Shown: positions 18,581 to 27,670 of the stretch, one piece after another
How positions within the stretch are numbered: the first letter of the stretch is position 1
Layout of the letters: every line of letters begins with the position of its first letter
DNA from: Polaromonas sp.
Lineage (GTDB): Bacteria; Pseudomonadota; Gammaproteobacteria; Burkholderiales; Burkholderiaceae_C
Reading direction: 5' to 3'
NCBI RefSeq assembly: GCF_012927455.1
Contig: NZ_JABBPE010000003.1
Span: 82,970-146,969 of the forward strand
Length of the DNA: 64,000 nucleotides
Notes under the pieces: generated by a model
Databases searched by the model: none
What the model was told of the DNA's origin: nothing
The model's input: only the letters and a program-made list of their open reading frames with translations
Made by a program: the position numbers and the translations under genes

Positions 18581-19030
18581 ATGAAAAAGCTTCTTTCCAT
18601 CGTCGCCTTGAGCATGCTGGCCTTGTCCGGCCTCTTGACCGCACCCGCACATGCCGCCGCCGTCCCCGCCAACTTCAACGTGTTGATCAACCTGACTTCA
18701 GCTTGCCTGCTCACGACCCCAGCCGACCTGACCTTCAACTACACCTCCTTCCAGGCCGGTGCCGCATCAGGTTCCACCACTTTCAACGTCAAGTGCACGA
18801 ACACGCTCCCGTTCGCACTGTCGCTCGACCTGGCTTCAGTAACAGACGCTGCCACCAATCTGGCATACACCCTGGCACTAAGCGGCGCGACCGCAGCAGG
18901 CACCGGCGTGAATCAACTCATCACCGTCACCGGCACCATGGCGCTCGGTCAGGTAGGCACCTGCGCGACGGCGACCTGTACCAACGGTGCCAGCGCCAAC
19001 AAGCAACGCATCCTGACTGTCACCTACTAA
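18581..19030 (+). CDS. Csu-type major pilin (spore coat protein U domain)
   Basis: A 149-residue secreted subunit. The signal peptide ends AHA at residue 24. The mature part is an SCPU/CsuA-B domain: repeated TFNVKC and Cys pairs (SACLL, VKCTN, TCATATC), with the terminal strand RILTVTY that ends at the stop codon, as in donor-strand exchanged pilins. It is first gene of a five-gene plus-strand chaperone-usher operon (18581-23726). GGAG precedes the ATG. Confidence 0.9.
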   Translation: MKKLLSIVALSMLALSGLLTAPAHAAAVPANFNVLINLTSACLLTTPADLTFNYTSFQAGAASGSTTFNVKCTNTLPFALSLDLASVTDAATNLAYTLALSGATAAGTGVNQLITVTGTMALGQVGTCATATCTNGASANKQRILTVTY

Positions 19031-19043
19031 GCAGGCAAGCACC

Positions 19044-19508
19044 GTGCGCGCCCCCGCATTACTGCTGGCGTTCAGCTGCGCCTTGGGAAGCTGGGCCGCT
19101 CCGGCATCAGCCGGAACGGGATCGGTCTTTCTTGATGTCAACATCATCCTGAATAAGCCGGGCGCTGTTGCGGCACCTGCGTCAAGCGCCGCAGCGGGCA
19201 TCCGCTTATCGGGGGGCTGGTCGCAGGTGTGTATCAGTGAAGCGCTTAGCGAGCAAGCCAACGCGCTGGTGCGTGTAGTGTGCGGGGAAGAGCAGTTTGT
19301 CGCCATCACGCCGCTGCCGGGCAAGGCCTTTTTTGCGACGCATGGTGCGGCATTGCGCTACTACCTCGACCCGGGCTTTGCCGGGAAGATGGTCAGCGCG
19401 CTGGGCGGCAACAGCGCAACCCATATCGGCGCGGGTACCGTCACCGTGTTACCTATCTACAACGCCAGCGGCGCCGACGGGCCGCTGGAGATGCTGGTAA
19501 GTTTTTAA
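19044..19508 (+). CDS. Csu-type pilus accessory/minor subunit (starts with GTG)
   Basis: A 154-residue exported protein encoded 13 bases after the major pilin. The signal peptide ends PASAG at about residue 24. It has Cys in SQVCISE and VRVVCGE and ends LEMLVSF, a terminal strand like pilin subunits. It occupies the place of CsuA/CsuB in Csu operons, but similarity is weak. The only sensible start is GTG at 19044. Confidence 0.7.
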   Translation: MRAPALLLAFSCALGSWAAPASAGTGSVFLDVNIILNKPGAVAAPASSAAAGIRLSGGWSQVCISEALSEQANALVRVVCGEEQFVAITPLPGKAFFATHGAALRYYLDPGFAGKMVSALGGNSATHIGAGTVTVLPIYNASGADGPLEMLVSF

Positions 19509-19537
19509 GTGCCCCAGCGGCTGCTAAGCTCGGCGCC

Positions 19538-20314
19538 ATGAATCTCTTCCTCAACATGTTCAAGTTCGCCTCAACGCCCTTTCTGCCGACTCCGGTCGCT
19601 ATCATTTTGTTAGCAACCGGCCTACTCACCGGGGCGCCGGCATGGGCCGGCGTTTTCTCGGTGACGCCCGTGCGCATTTACATGACGCCACGGGACCGGG
19701 CCATCGCCGTGACCATCACCAACGAAGGCGACACCGATGTGGTGTTGCAGGCTGACCTGAACGCCTGGAGCCAGCAAGCCGATGGCACCGACCAGCAAAG
19801 CCCGACGGAAGATCTGATTCTCTCGCCGCCCATCATCAAGCTGGCGCCCAAGGCCCGTCAGGTCGTGCGGCTGGCATTGCTCAAGCCAGCCGATGCCAGC
19901 CGGCAGCTGATTTACCGCCTGATCATGCGGGAAGTCCCCGAAGCGGTGACCTCCAGAGACAAAACCATACAGGTACCGATTGCACTGGCCATGTCCATGC
20001 CGGTATTCATCACTCCCCCGGCGGCCAAACGCGAGATGAGCTGCCAGGCGTCCCCCGCCACTGCACAAGCCCTGACTGACACCCTGAATGTCAGCTGCAG
20101 CAACAGCGGCACGGCGTATGCGCAGGTGCGTGAAATTCTGGTCATGCGCGGCGCGCAGATGCTAGCCAGATTCGAGGGCGGCAGCTATATCCTGCCCGGA
20201 GCGCGCCGGGTGATGAGCGCCAAGGCCGAGCAAGCCATCGCGCCGGGTGCCGCACAGCTGAACGTGAGCTTCGACGATGGAAAGTCGCAGACCTTTGACG
20301 TAATGATTCCCTAA
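19538..20314 (+). CDS. Csu-type periplasmic pilus chaperone (CsuC-like)
   Basis: A 258-residue PapD-like chaperone. Signal peptide ends PAWAG at about residue 38. The N-terminal Ig-like domain begins FSVTPVRIYMTPRDRAIAV, and the chaperone motif LIYRLIMREVP is present near residue 130. It would bring pilin subunits to the usher encoded next. The upstream open frame overlaps the preceding gene; the ATG at 19538 starts the signal sequence. Confidence 0.9.
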   Translation: MNLFLNMFKFASTPFLPTPVAIILLATGLLTGAPAWAGVFSVTPVRIYMTPRDRAIAVTITNEGDTDVVLQADLNAWSQQADGTDQQSPTEDLILSPPIIKLAPKARQVVRLALLKPADASRQLIYRLIMREVPEAVTSRDKTIQVPIALAMSMPVFITPPAAKREMSCQASPATAQALTDTLNVSCSNSGTAYAQVREILVMRGAQMLARFEGGSYILPGARRVMSAKAEQAIAPGAAQLNVSFDDGKSQTFDVMIP

Positions 20315-20364
20315 AACCCGTGCCTGTTGCCAGGTGCTTGCTCCGTCGGTCTACTCCTCCAGCC

Positions 20365-22875
20365 ATGCGAGATCGCACCACCTTCCCGCTCCTTCTCCTT
20401 CTGCCAAAGCCCTGCGCCCTGATACGGATGAGCTGGGGCTGGGCGATGATGGCCGCCGCTGGGCCGCTGATAGCTGCCGAGCCTGCGGCGGCACCTTCCC
20501 CAACCTCCCCACCGCCTGCAGCATCCGCATTGAAACTCTCGCGCGCTTTGGGTTCCAGCACACCCGCTGCAGTTCCTCCGCCGATTCAAAGCATCCCGAC
20601 CCCAACGCGCCTGCTGCCGCTGGAAATCACGGTCAACGGGGTGCAGGCCGGCAACTGGGTTCTGCTGGAGCGCGACGGAGCGTTGTATGCTCCGGCCGAC
20701 GCATTTGACGAATGGCGCGTCAACCGCCGGCCCGCTGCCGAACCGCTGGTGCACCAGGGCCAGCCGTGGTACCCCTTGTCCGCAGTGCCGGGCTTTGATG
20801 CGCAGTTCAACTTCGCCAACCAGTCGCTTGACCTCAACTTCCAGCCACAGGCCTTTGCCGCCACGCGCCTGGCCCAGCCGGTGTCCGAGCGTCCCACGCT
20901 GACCTCCCCCAGCCTGGGCGCGTTCGCCAACTACGACATCAGCTACACCCGCAGCGCGCTGCGGGGCGTGGGGTCCATCCAGGAACTGGGCGCCCTGGTG
21001 GAGCTAGGTGTCTCCAACGGCTGGGGCGTGCTGACCAGTAGCCACGTGGCACACAATCTCACCAGCCACGATCCGCTGACGCCGCGCAATGTGCGACGCC
21101 TAGAAACCGCTTTCACGCGCGACCGGCCCGACGACAACCTGACGCTGCGCCTTGGCGACAGCAGCACACGCAGCGGCGCCTGGGGGCGCTCCGTTTATTT
21201 TGGCGGTGTGCAGCTCAGCCGCAACTTCAGCTTGAGCCCGGGCTTTATTGCCCAGCCGCTGCCGGTGGTCACCGGCCTTTCCAGCGCACCCAGTACGGTG
21301 GAGCTGTATATCAATGATGCTTTGCGGCAAACCTCGCAGGTGCCGACCGGCCCGTTTGCCATCGACAACTTGCCGCTGCTCACCGGCAGCGGCCAGGCCC
21401 GGCTGGTGGTGCGCGACGTGCTCGGCCGGGAGACCGTGCTGGTGCAGGATTTTTTCAGCCACAGCGAATTGCTGGAGCAGGGCCTGAGTGACTGGAGCGC
21501 CGAGGCGGGCGCGGTTCGCAAAAACCTCGGCCTCAGCAACGCGGACTACGGCCAACGCTTTACGTCCGGCCTGTGGCGCTACGGCTTCGACAAAACCCTG
21601 ACACTGGAGGCGCGCGGTGAGCTCGGGCGCGACACCCGTGGCGCAGGCCTGGGCCTGGTTCGGGCCTTGCCCTTTAATATGTTGGGCCAGATTGCCGCTG
21701 CCTTCAGCCGCGACGACAGCGCCGGACGCGGAAGCCAGTGGCTGATGGGCCTGGAACACTCCAGCCTGCGTCATGGTTTCACGCTGCGCAGCCAGGGTGC
21801 GTCGCCCGGCTACCGGCAGATCGGGCAGGATGCCAATTCGCCCGCCTTCCAGCGTCAGCTCTCAGGCAGCTACACCTATTCGTCCGAGCATTTCGGCGCC
21901 GTCGGCCTGGGCTACGCCCGCGTCAACAACTATGGCCAGAGCGCGTTTAGCACTTACAGCGCCAACTATTCGATCCGGCTGGGTGAGCGCAGCTCGCTGT
22001 CCTTAACCGTGGTCCGGGTCAGCGGCCTCGCCGGCGGCAACGGCGGCGGCACTTCAGTCGGCGTGAACCTGCTGGTTCCGCTCGAGCGCCAGCTGGCGAT
22101 TTCCAGCAGCCTGTCGCGCCGCGGCGGCCAGACCGACGGCTACGTCAGCGCCAACCAGGGTCTGAGCGGCGACACCGGCCTGGGTTGGCGCGTGCTGGCG
22201 GGCGAGCGCAGCGGGCAAAACTATGCCGAAGGCGGCCTCTACTACGGCGGCACGCAAGGCATGGTGACGGCCGACCTCAACGCCTCAGCTTCCCAGCAAA
22301 CCGTGCGCCTGGGTGCACAGGGCGGGCTGGTGGCCATCGATAGCCAGCTGTTTGCGTCGCGCCAGATACAAGGCAGCTTTGCGCTGGTCGAAGTGCCGGG
22401 CTATGCCGATGTGGGCGTGGGTTTCCAGGGCAGCGTGCTGGCGCGTACCAACCAGGATGGCAAGGCGCTGGTACCCCACCTCTTGCCCTACCAGGCCAAC
22501 AGCATACGACTAGACCCGAGCGAGCTGCCGATCAGCGCCGAGCTCGACAGCATCGAGCAGGTGGTGGTGCCGGGCAATCGCAGCGGCGTGATCGTCAGGT
22601 TCCCGGTGCGCAGCGGCCGTGGTGCGCTGATCAAAATCGTGTTGGACGACGGCGAGCCGGCACCTGCCGGGGCCGAGATCGAACTGATGGGCGACAAGCA
22701 GGAATTCTTTGTGGCGCGCCGCGGTGAGGCATTTGTCACGGGATTGCAAGCCAAGAACTCACTGCGTCTGAAATGGAACGGCGCAGCCTGTCAATTCGAA
22801 GTCACACTGCCGCCAGGCAATCTGGACAACATTGCCCGGGTCGGGCCTGTGGCATGCCAAGGAGTCACGCGATGA
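20365..22875 (+). CDS. Csu-type outer-membrane fimbrial usher (CsuD-like)
   Basis: An 836-residue usher that would form the secretion pore for the pilus. N-terminal chaperone-binding domain (LEITVNGVQAGNWVLLERDG), a long beta-barrel with a plug region (PVVTGLSSAPSTVELYIND) and C-terminal domains ending CQFEVTLPPGNLDNIARVGPVAC. The ATG at 20365 is preferred; a GTG at 20320 lies six bases after the chaperone stop and is possible. The stop overlaps the adhesin start (ATGA). Confidence 0.9.
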   Translation: MRDRTTFPLLLLLPKPCALIRMSWGWAMMAAAGPLIAAEPAAAPSPTSPPPAASALKLSRALGSSTPAAVPPPIQSIPTPTRLLPLEITVNGVQAGNWVLLERDGALYAPADAFDEWRVNRRPAAEPLVHQGQPWYPLSAVPGFDAQFNFANQSLDLNFQPQAFAATRLAQPVSERPTLTSPSLGAFANYDISYTRSALRGVGSIQELGALVELGVSNGWGVLTSSHVAHNLTSHDPLTPRNVRRLETAFTRDRPDDNLTLRLGDSSTRSGAWGRSVYFGGVQLSRNFSLSPGFIAQPLPVVTGLSSAPSTVELYINDALRQTSQVPTGPFAIDNLPLLTGSGQARLVVRDVLGRETVLVQDFFSHSELLEQGLSDWSAEAGAVRKNLGLSNADYGQRFTSGLWRYGFDKTLTLEARGELGRDTRGAGLGLVRALPFNMLGQIAAAFSRDDSAGRGSQWLMGLEHSSLRHGFTLRSQGASPGYRQIGQDANSPAFQRQLSGSYTYSSEHFGAVGLGYARVNNYGQSAFSTYSANYSIRLGERSSLSLTVVRVSGLAGGNGGGTSVGVNLLVPLERQLAISSSLSRRGGQTDGYVSANQGLSGDTGLGWRVLAGERSGQNYAEGGLYYGGTQGMVTADLNASASQQTVRLGAQGGLVAIDSQLFASRQIQGSFALVEVPGYADVGVGFQGSVLARTNQDGKALVPHLLPYQANSIRLDPSELPISAELDSIEQVVVPGNRSGVIVRFPVRSGRGALIKIVLDDGEPAPAGAEIELMGDKQEFFVARRGEAFVTGLQAKNSLRLKWNGAACQFEVTLPPGNLDNIARVGPVACQGVTR

Positions 22876-23726
22876 AAGGGTCCCACTTCATGATGCGCCT
22901 GAGGCGCTTCAGGCCTGCGCTGTTGGCCTGCGCCTTCTGGCTTCTGGCGCAACCGGCTCAGGCCGTTATTTCCTGCACCGTGTCGTCACCCGGGTTCACG
23001 TCTTTTTATGACACGACTGCGGGCACAGCCAATGACAGCGTATCCAGCGCAACCATCACTTGTACCCGTGCCAGCGGGGATGCCAGCACCCAGACCTATT
23101 CCCTGGCGACCAACCAGGGACTGAGGTCCAGGTCAAACAGTTACCGTGCCAGTCAAAATGGCCAAACCCTTAACTACGATGTGTATAAGAATGCCGGCCG
23201 CACCACGACCTGGGACCAGAGCAATCCATTTACCGGCACCATCAATTTTGGAGCCGGAACCTCCGTCACACTTTCACTGCCCTATTACACCCGCATTCCG
23301 GCACTGCAAAATGTGCCAGCGGGCGTGTACACCGATACCGTCACCATGACTCTCACCTACGGCGCAGCTACGGCAGTGGCCAGCTATCCGGTGCAGAACT
23401 ACGTCAATACCACGTGCCTTATCAGTACACCGCCCGGCAGCGTGACTTTCAACTATGCCTCCTTCCAGACCGCTGCCGCAACGGCCAGCACCACATTCAC
23501 GGCACGCTGCACCAGCGGCCTGCCCTATACCCTAAGCCTGGATGCGGGAGGAGGCACTCAGCTGGGCATCAACTATAGTCTGCTGCTGCCGGTGACCACG
23601 GGCACCGGCAACGGGGTGAACCAGACCTACTCCATCAACGGCACGGCAGTTGCCAACCAGGCAGGTAGCTGTGCCAGCCCTACCTGTTCAGCAACAGACT
23701 CACGGACACTGACCCTGTCCTTTTGA
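22872..23726 (+). CDS. Csu-type tip adhesin with two SCPU domains (CsuE-like)
   Basis: A 284-residue protein with a signal peptide ending AQA near residue 31. It holds two spore-coat-U domains: residues about 33-175 and 176-284. The second ends CSATDSRTLTLSF like the major pilin; the first lacks the free donor strand, as expected of a tip subunit. It is last in the operon and overlaps the usher gene by four bases. In Acinetobacter such pili mediate biofilm attachment; the same role is inferred here. Confidence 0.88.
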   Translation: MKGSHFMMRLRRFRPALLACAFWLLAQPAQAVISCTVSSPGFTSFYDTTAGTANDSVSSATITCTRASGDASTQTYSLATNQGLRSRSNSYRASQNGQTLNYDVYKNAGRTTTWDQSNPFTGTINFGAGTSVTLSLPYYTRIPALQNVPAGVYTDTVTMTLTYGAATAVASYPVQNYVNTTCLISTPPGSVTFNYASFQTAAATASTTFTARCTSGLPYTLSLDAGGGTQLGINYSLLLPVTTGTGNGVNQTYSINGTAVANQAGSCASPTCSATDSRTLTLSF

Positions 23727-24175
23727 CGGAAACCGGAAGAATATCTACCCGGCCATTCCGCAATCCACTGGTTTCCTGGCGCAAACGCAAGGCGGCGAGC
23801 GGGTCGTGATGCCGGACCAGTGCACTGTCCGGCAGATCGCCATCATGGCCCGTCTCTACGCATCCTGGCCTGCTCCCCTGATCCCCCAGTCGCGCCCGCA
23901 GTGCGGCGGCGATGGCAGGCTCACTGCTCGTGCGGACATTCATAAGGCTGTGTCAGTCGGCCGTTTTTGCTACTATTTCAGTAGCATGTTACGCCCGCCC
24001 CATATGGGCTACAACCTATTTTTATGCCTATCCAGGGACGACAGGCAACACCGATCGCCGGTCACGGATGCCCAGCCGGGTCCCTGGGGAAATAGTTGTT
24101 CCGCTGGGTGTTCCGCTTATCGCCATCAGGCCAAAAGCGGCCGACCTCTTGATCTCGTTGGCTGCTTCGCCCGCC
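23727..24175. other. Intergenic region between the pilus operon and pilU with repeat copy 5
   Basis: About 450 bases between convergent genes. It contains the two-hairpin repeat at 23969-24025. The short frames show no family features; no gene is called. Confidence 0.6.
23969..24025 (+). repeat. Two-hairpin dispersed repeat, copy 5
   Basis: GCTACTATTTCAGTAGC forms a perfect GCTAC/GTAGC stem, then TTACGCCCGCCCC and ATATGGGCTACAACC. Confidence 0.75.
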
Positions 24176-25312
24176 TTACCTGAACAGGCCGCTGGTGGCG
24201 CTGTCTGGCGTTTCGGCTTCAATCGATAGCTCGCCGCTTTCATCCGGGCTGACACCGGACGTGAGCCTGATGCGCAACGACAGGTCGGTTCGCGAATCCG
24301 CATTGCGCAGCGCTTCGTCCAGCGAAATGCGGCCATCTTCGTACATGCTCTGCAGCGCCTGATCGAAGGTGCACATGCCGATTTCGGCGCTGCGGCTCAT
24401 GGCCTCCTTGATGGCGGAAATGTCTCCCTTGATGATCAGGTCCGAGACGTAAGGCGAGCGCACCAGGACTTCAACTGCCGGCGCCAGCTTCTGGCGCAGC
24501 CCCGGAATAAGCCGCTGCGCGACCACACCCGCGAGGTTGAGGCTGAGGTCGACCAGCAGTTGCCTGTGCGCTTCTTCGGGGAAAAAGTTGAGGATGCGCT
24601 CCATCGCCTGGTTGGCGTTGTTGGCGTGCAGGGTAGACAGGCACAGGTGGCCGGTTTCCGAGTACGCAATGGCCTGCGCCATGGTGGCCCGGTCGCGAAT
24701 CTCGCCGATCATGATGACGTCGGGGGCCTCGCGCAAGGCATTTTTCAACGCCGCCTCGTAAGACAGGGTGTCAATCCCGACCTCGCGCTGGTCGATGATG
24801 GAGCGCTTGTGCTCGTGCATGAACTCGATCGGGTCTTCTATCGTGAGGATGTGCCCGGTCGCCTGCTCGTTGCGAAAATTGATCATCGCCGCAAGCGTGG
24901 TTGATTTTCCCGAGCCGGTGGCGCCGACCACCAGCACTAGGCCGCGCTTGAGCATCATCAGGCGCTCCAGCACCGGGGGCAAACCAAGCTCGGCAATCGC
25001 CGGAATTTTGGACTTGATGTAGCGAATCACCATGCCGGTCTCGCCACGCTGCATGAACACATTCACGCGAAACCGGCCAATTCGCTCGGCGGAAATCGCC
25101 AGATTCATCTCCAGGCAGGCTTCAAACTCGGCAATCTGCTTTTGCTGCATCACCGAATACGCCAGTTGTTTGACTTCTCCGGCGGCCAGCGCGGGCATTT
25201 TTAGCGGGTAGGTGATGCCCTCGATCTTGGCGTTGACGGGCGCGCCAACGCTGAAGAAAAGGTCCGACGCACCCTTTTCAACCATCAGACTAAGAAACTT
25301 GAAGACTTCCAT
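24176..25312 (-). CDS. pilU: Type IV pilus retraction ATPase PilU
   Basis: A 378-residue hexameric ATPase of the PilT/PilU/GspE class. Walker A GATGSGKST is at residues 130-138, the Asp box and Walker B (EDPIEFMHEH, DVIMIGEIRD) follow, then the His box (STLHANNANQA). The N-terminus MEVFKFLSLMVEKGASDLF matches PilU better than PilT. In most relatives pilT lies directly upstream; here neither neighbour is a pilus gene of that system, so pilU stands alone in this window. Confidence 0.92.
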   Translation of the reverse strand: MEVFKFLSLMVEKGASDLFFSVGAPVNAKIEGITYPLKMPALAAGEVKQLAYSVMQQKQIAEFEACLEMNLAISAERIGRFRVNVFMQRGETGMVIRYIKSKIPAIAELGLPPVLERLMMLKRGLVLVVGATGSGKSTTLAAMINFRNEQATGHILTIEDPIEFMHEHKRSIIDQREVGIDTLSYEAALKNALREAPDVIMIGEIRDRATMAQAIAYSETGHLCLSTLHANNANQAMERILNFFPEEAHRQLLVDLSLNLAGVVAQRLIPGLRQKLAPAVEVLVRSPYVSDLIIKGDISAIKEAMSRSAEIGMCTFDQALQSMYEDGRISLDEALRNADSRTDLSLRIRLTSGVSPDESGELSIEAETPDSATSGLFR

Positions 25313-25925
25313 TTATCACCTCAAACAGGATTTCAGGATTTGGCAAAGATGATCGTCCGGCCGCCGGGCGAACCCGCTACCCGGGGTAGCGGATGCAGTT
25401 TCGGTACGCAGGTGGGCGCGATCAGTGGGCTTGGTTCACTGGGCAACCGCAGCAGCGCAGGGCAAGGTAGCGTCGCGCAAGGCCGGTCGGAGGCAGCTTC
25501 TGACAGACACCAACGGACGCTCGGAAAAAGCAAGCGCAACGCCTGCGCAATTACCTTGGGTTGACGCGTTTATGTAAATAGTCACCATCCGCGTCCTGTC
25601 TGCCTGTGTTAGATCAGTCGATCAAAGCGGATAGTGTAGTGCGGCGTTCTGCAGCATCCCGGCCGGTGCGTCAGTGCTATACATTTAATAGCTACTTGCG
25701 CCCGCCTATAAAGGGCTAGAGGCCTTTTTTATTGCCAAATCGCGTGGCAGTGCAGTGTTGGCAGCAGCTGCCTTGCCGCAAATCGTGGATTCGCGCCAAT
25801 TTCCGATGCGCTTCTGCTGGTCGGGGCGGGGAACATTGCCCGCCCGCTGGCATCGAAAAGACATGGGTTTTTAACCGTCCGGAAATAGAAAACAGGAAAC
25901 AGTCCGGATTTAACAGGAGTTTGTC
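25313..25925. other. Intergenic region between pilU and a lipoprotein gene
   Basis: About 610 bases between divergent genes. The two-hairpin repeat lies at 25676-25732. A fragmentary 74-codon frame at 25340 shows no family features. No gene or RNA is recognised. Confidence 0.6.
25676..25732 (+). repeat. Two-hairpin dispersed repeat, copy 6
   Basis: GCTATACATTTAATAGC, then TTGCGCCCGCC, AAAGGGCTAGAGGCC and a run of T. With the T-run this copy would look like an intrinsic terminator. Confidence 0.75.
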
Positions 25926-26408
25926 ATGCGGGCCGTCAGAACCTTTTCAAGTTTGCTCGTTGTTGTACTGGGCCTTGCCGCCTGTGGCTTGACGGCGGTA
26001 CAACCCGGCATGTCGCAGCAAGAGGTGCTGGCGCATTACGGCAAGCCATCTCGGCAGCTGCCCTACGGCGCGGGAACGCGCTTGCAGTATTCGGCCCAGC
26101 CCGCCGGCCAGACCGCCGTGATGGTCGATCTGGACGCGGCCGGCACGGTGCTGGCGGCACGGCAGGTCCTGAACCTGGCGGAGTTTTCAAAAATCGCTCT
26201 GGGCAAGTGGACCCGCGAGGACATGGAGCGAGAGTTTGGCCGGCCGGCCACGGTCGACCGCGTGGCCGCCTGGTCTGGCGATGTCATGACTTACCGCTGG
26301 CTAGACCGTGACGAAAGCATGTTCTTCTGGGCCTATCTGGACGGCGGCAATGTGGTTCAGCGCACCGGGCAGGGCATGGAATTCCCGATGCGATTCAATG
26401 ACAACTGA
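25926..26408 (+). CDS. SmpA/BamE-like outer-membrane lipoprotein
   Basis: A 160-residue lipoprotein: signal with lipobox LAAC at about residues 17-20, then VQPGMSQQEVLAHYGKPS, the PGMT...V...GxP motif of the SmpA/OmlA/BamE-like fold. The motif recurs as KWTREDMEREFGRPA, so the protein seems to hold two such repeats. It may assist outer-membrane assembly, though it is not certain to be BamE itself. An AGGAG stands before the ATG. It converges with the efflux pump gene. Confidence 0.85.
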   Translation: MRAVRTFSSLLVVVLGLAACGLTAVQPGMSQQEVLAHYGKPSRQLPYGAGTRLQYSAQPAGQTAVMVDLDAAGTVLAARQVLNLAEFSKIALGKWTREDMEREFGRPATVDRVAAWSGDVMTYRWLDRDESMFFWAYLDGGNVVQRTGQGMEFPMRFNDN

Positions 26409-26440
26409 ATCAGGCCACAGCCCCGCAGCGGGTTGTTCTT

Positions 26441-27670
26441 TTATTCGTGCGCTACCGCGCCGATTTCCGGCCAGCGGTGGTGCAGATAAAGCCAGGCCAG
26501 CAGGCCAATGCTCATCATGCCCAGTGAGGTTGCTGCCAGCGCCGGTGTGGAATGCATCACCAGCGGGGCAATCACCCCGGCGACCAGGCCGTTGGCCGAA
26601 GAACCAACAAAGGCCTGCAGCGAAGAAGCCATGCCGCGCCGCAGCGGGTAGAGATCCAGCACCAGCAGCGTCACGACCGGGACCATCAGCGCCCAGCCAA
26701 AGGCGAACAAGGCAATCGGAAACAGCGCCCAGGACACATGGGCCGTAAAAAACAGATTGGCAAGGAGATTGAGCACCGACGTCACCAGCATGATGACAAA
26801 GCCGTGGCGTATCTGCCGTTTCGGGGCGATTTTTCCGGCCAGCCGGCCGCTCAGCCAGGCGCCCGACATGATGCCGGAGATGGTGAGAATAAAAAACCAG
26901 AAAAACTCGGTGGGCTGCAGTGCCAGGCGCTCGCCGAGGAAGGCCGGCGCCGACAGCACGTACAGAAACATGCCGTTGAAAGGCACGCCGCTGGCCAGTG
27001 CCAGCAACAGGAAGCGCGGGCTGGATCCAAGCTGCCAGTAGCCGCGCATCAGGTGCCGCACTTCAAAGGGCTGGCGATCTTCCGGCCTCAGGGTTTCCGG
27101 CAGGAAGCGGTAGTTGGTCCCCCACAGCAGCGCGCCCACCGCGGTCAGAAACCAGAAAATGCTGTGCCAGCCCAGGTGCACAAACAGCCAGCCGCCGACG
27201 ATGGGGGCCAGCGCAGGCGCCACGCCGAAGTAGATGGTGACCTGGCTCATGACCTGCTGGGCCTGCGCCGGCGGGTACATGTCGCGTATCACGGCGCGCG
27301 ACACGACGATGCCCGCGCCGGTAGACAGGCCCTGCAGGGCCCTGAAAAAAACCAGTTGCTCAATGCTTTGCGACAAGGCGCAGCCGCTTGAGGCCAGCGT
27401 GAACATGGCAATGCCCCACAGCACCACGGGCCGGCGGCCAAAGCTGTCTGCCAGCGCGCCGTGAAACAGGTTCATGAAGGCAAAGCCGAACAGGTAGGCC
27501 GACAGCGTTTGCTGCATTTCCACCGGCGACGCGCCCAGCGACCGGGCGATACCGGCGAAGGCCGGAATGTAGGTGTCAATCGAAAACGGCCCGAGCATGC
27601 CCAGCACGGCCAGCAGCACTGACAGGGTCCAGCGCGGCGCGCGCCAGAGTTGGTCGGCGTTGGGATTCAT
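26441..27670 (-). CDS. Bcr/CflA-family multidrug efflux transporter (MFS)
   Basis: A 409-residue, 12-segment drug/proton antiporter. N-terminal MLGPFSIDTYIPAF and the loop motif DSFGRRPVVLWGIAMF identify the Bcr/CflA group (bicyclomycin or chloramphenicol exporters). Its start overlaps the rsmI stop by four bases, so the two genes are coupled on one transcript. Substrate cannot be told. Confidence 0.92.
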   Translation of the reverse strand: MNPNADQLWRAPRWTLSVLLAVLGMLGPFSIDTYIPAFAGIARSLGASPVEMQQTLSAYLFGFAFMNLFHGALADSFGRRPVVLWGIAMFTLASSGCALSQSIEQLVFFRALQGLSTGAGIVVSRAVIRDMYPPAQAQQVMSQVTIYFGVAPALAPIVGGWLFVHLGWHSIFWFLTAVGALLWGTNYRFLPETLRPEDRQPFEVRHLMRGYWQLGSSPRFLLLALASGVPFNGMFLYVLSAPAFLGERLALQPTEFFWFFILTISGIMSGAWLSGRLAGKIAPKRQIRHGFVIMLVTSVLNLLANLFFTAHVSWALFPIALFAFGWALMVPVVTLLVLDLYPLRRGMASSLQAFVGSSANGLVAGVIAPLVMHSTPALAATSLGMMSIGLLAWLYLHHRWPEIGAVAHE

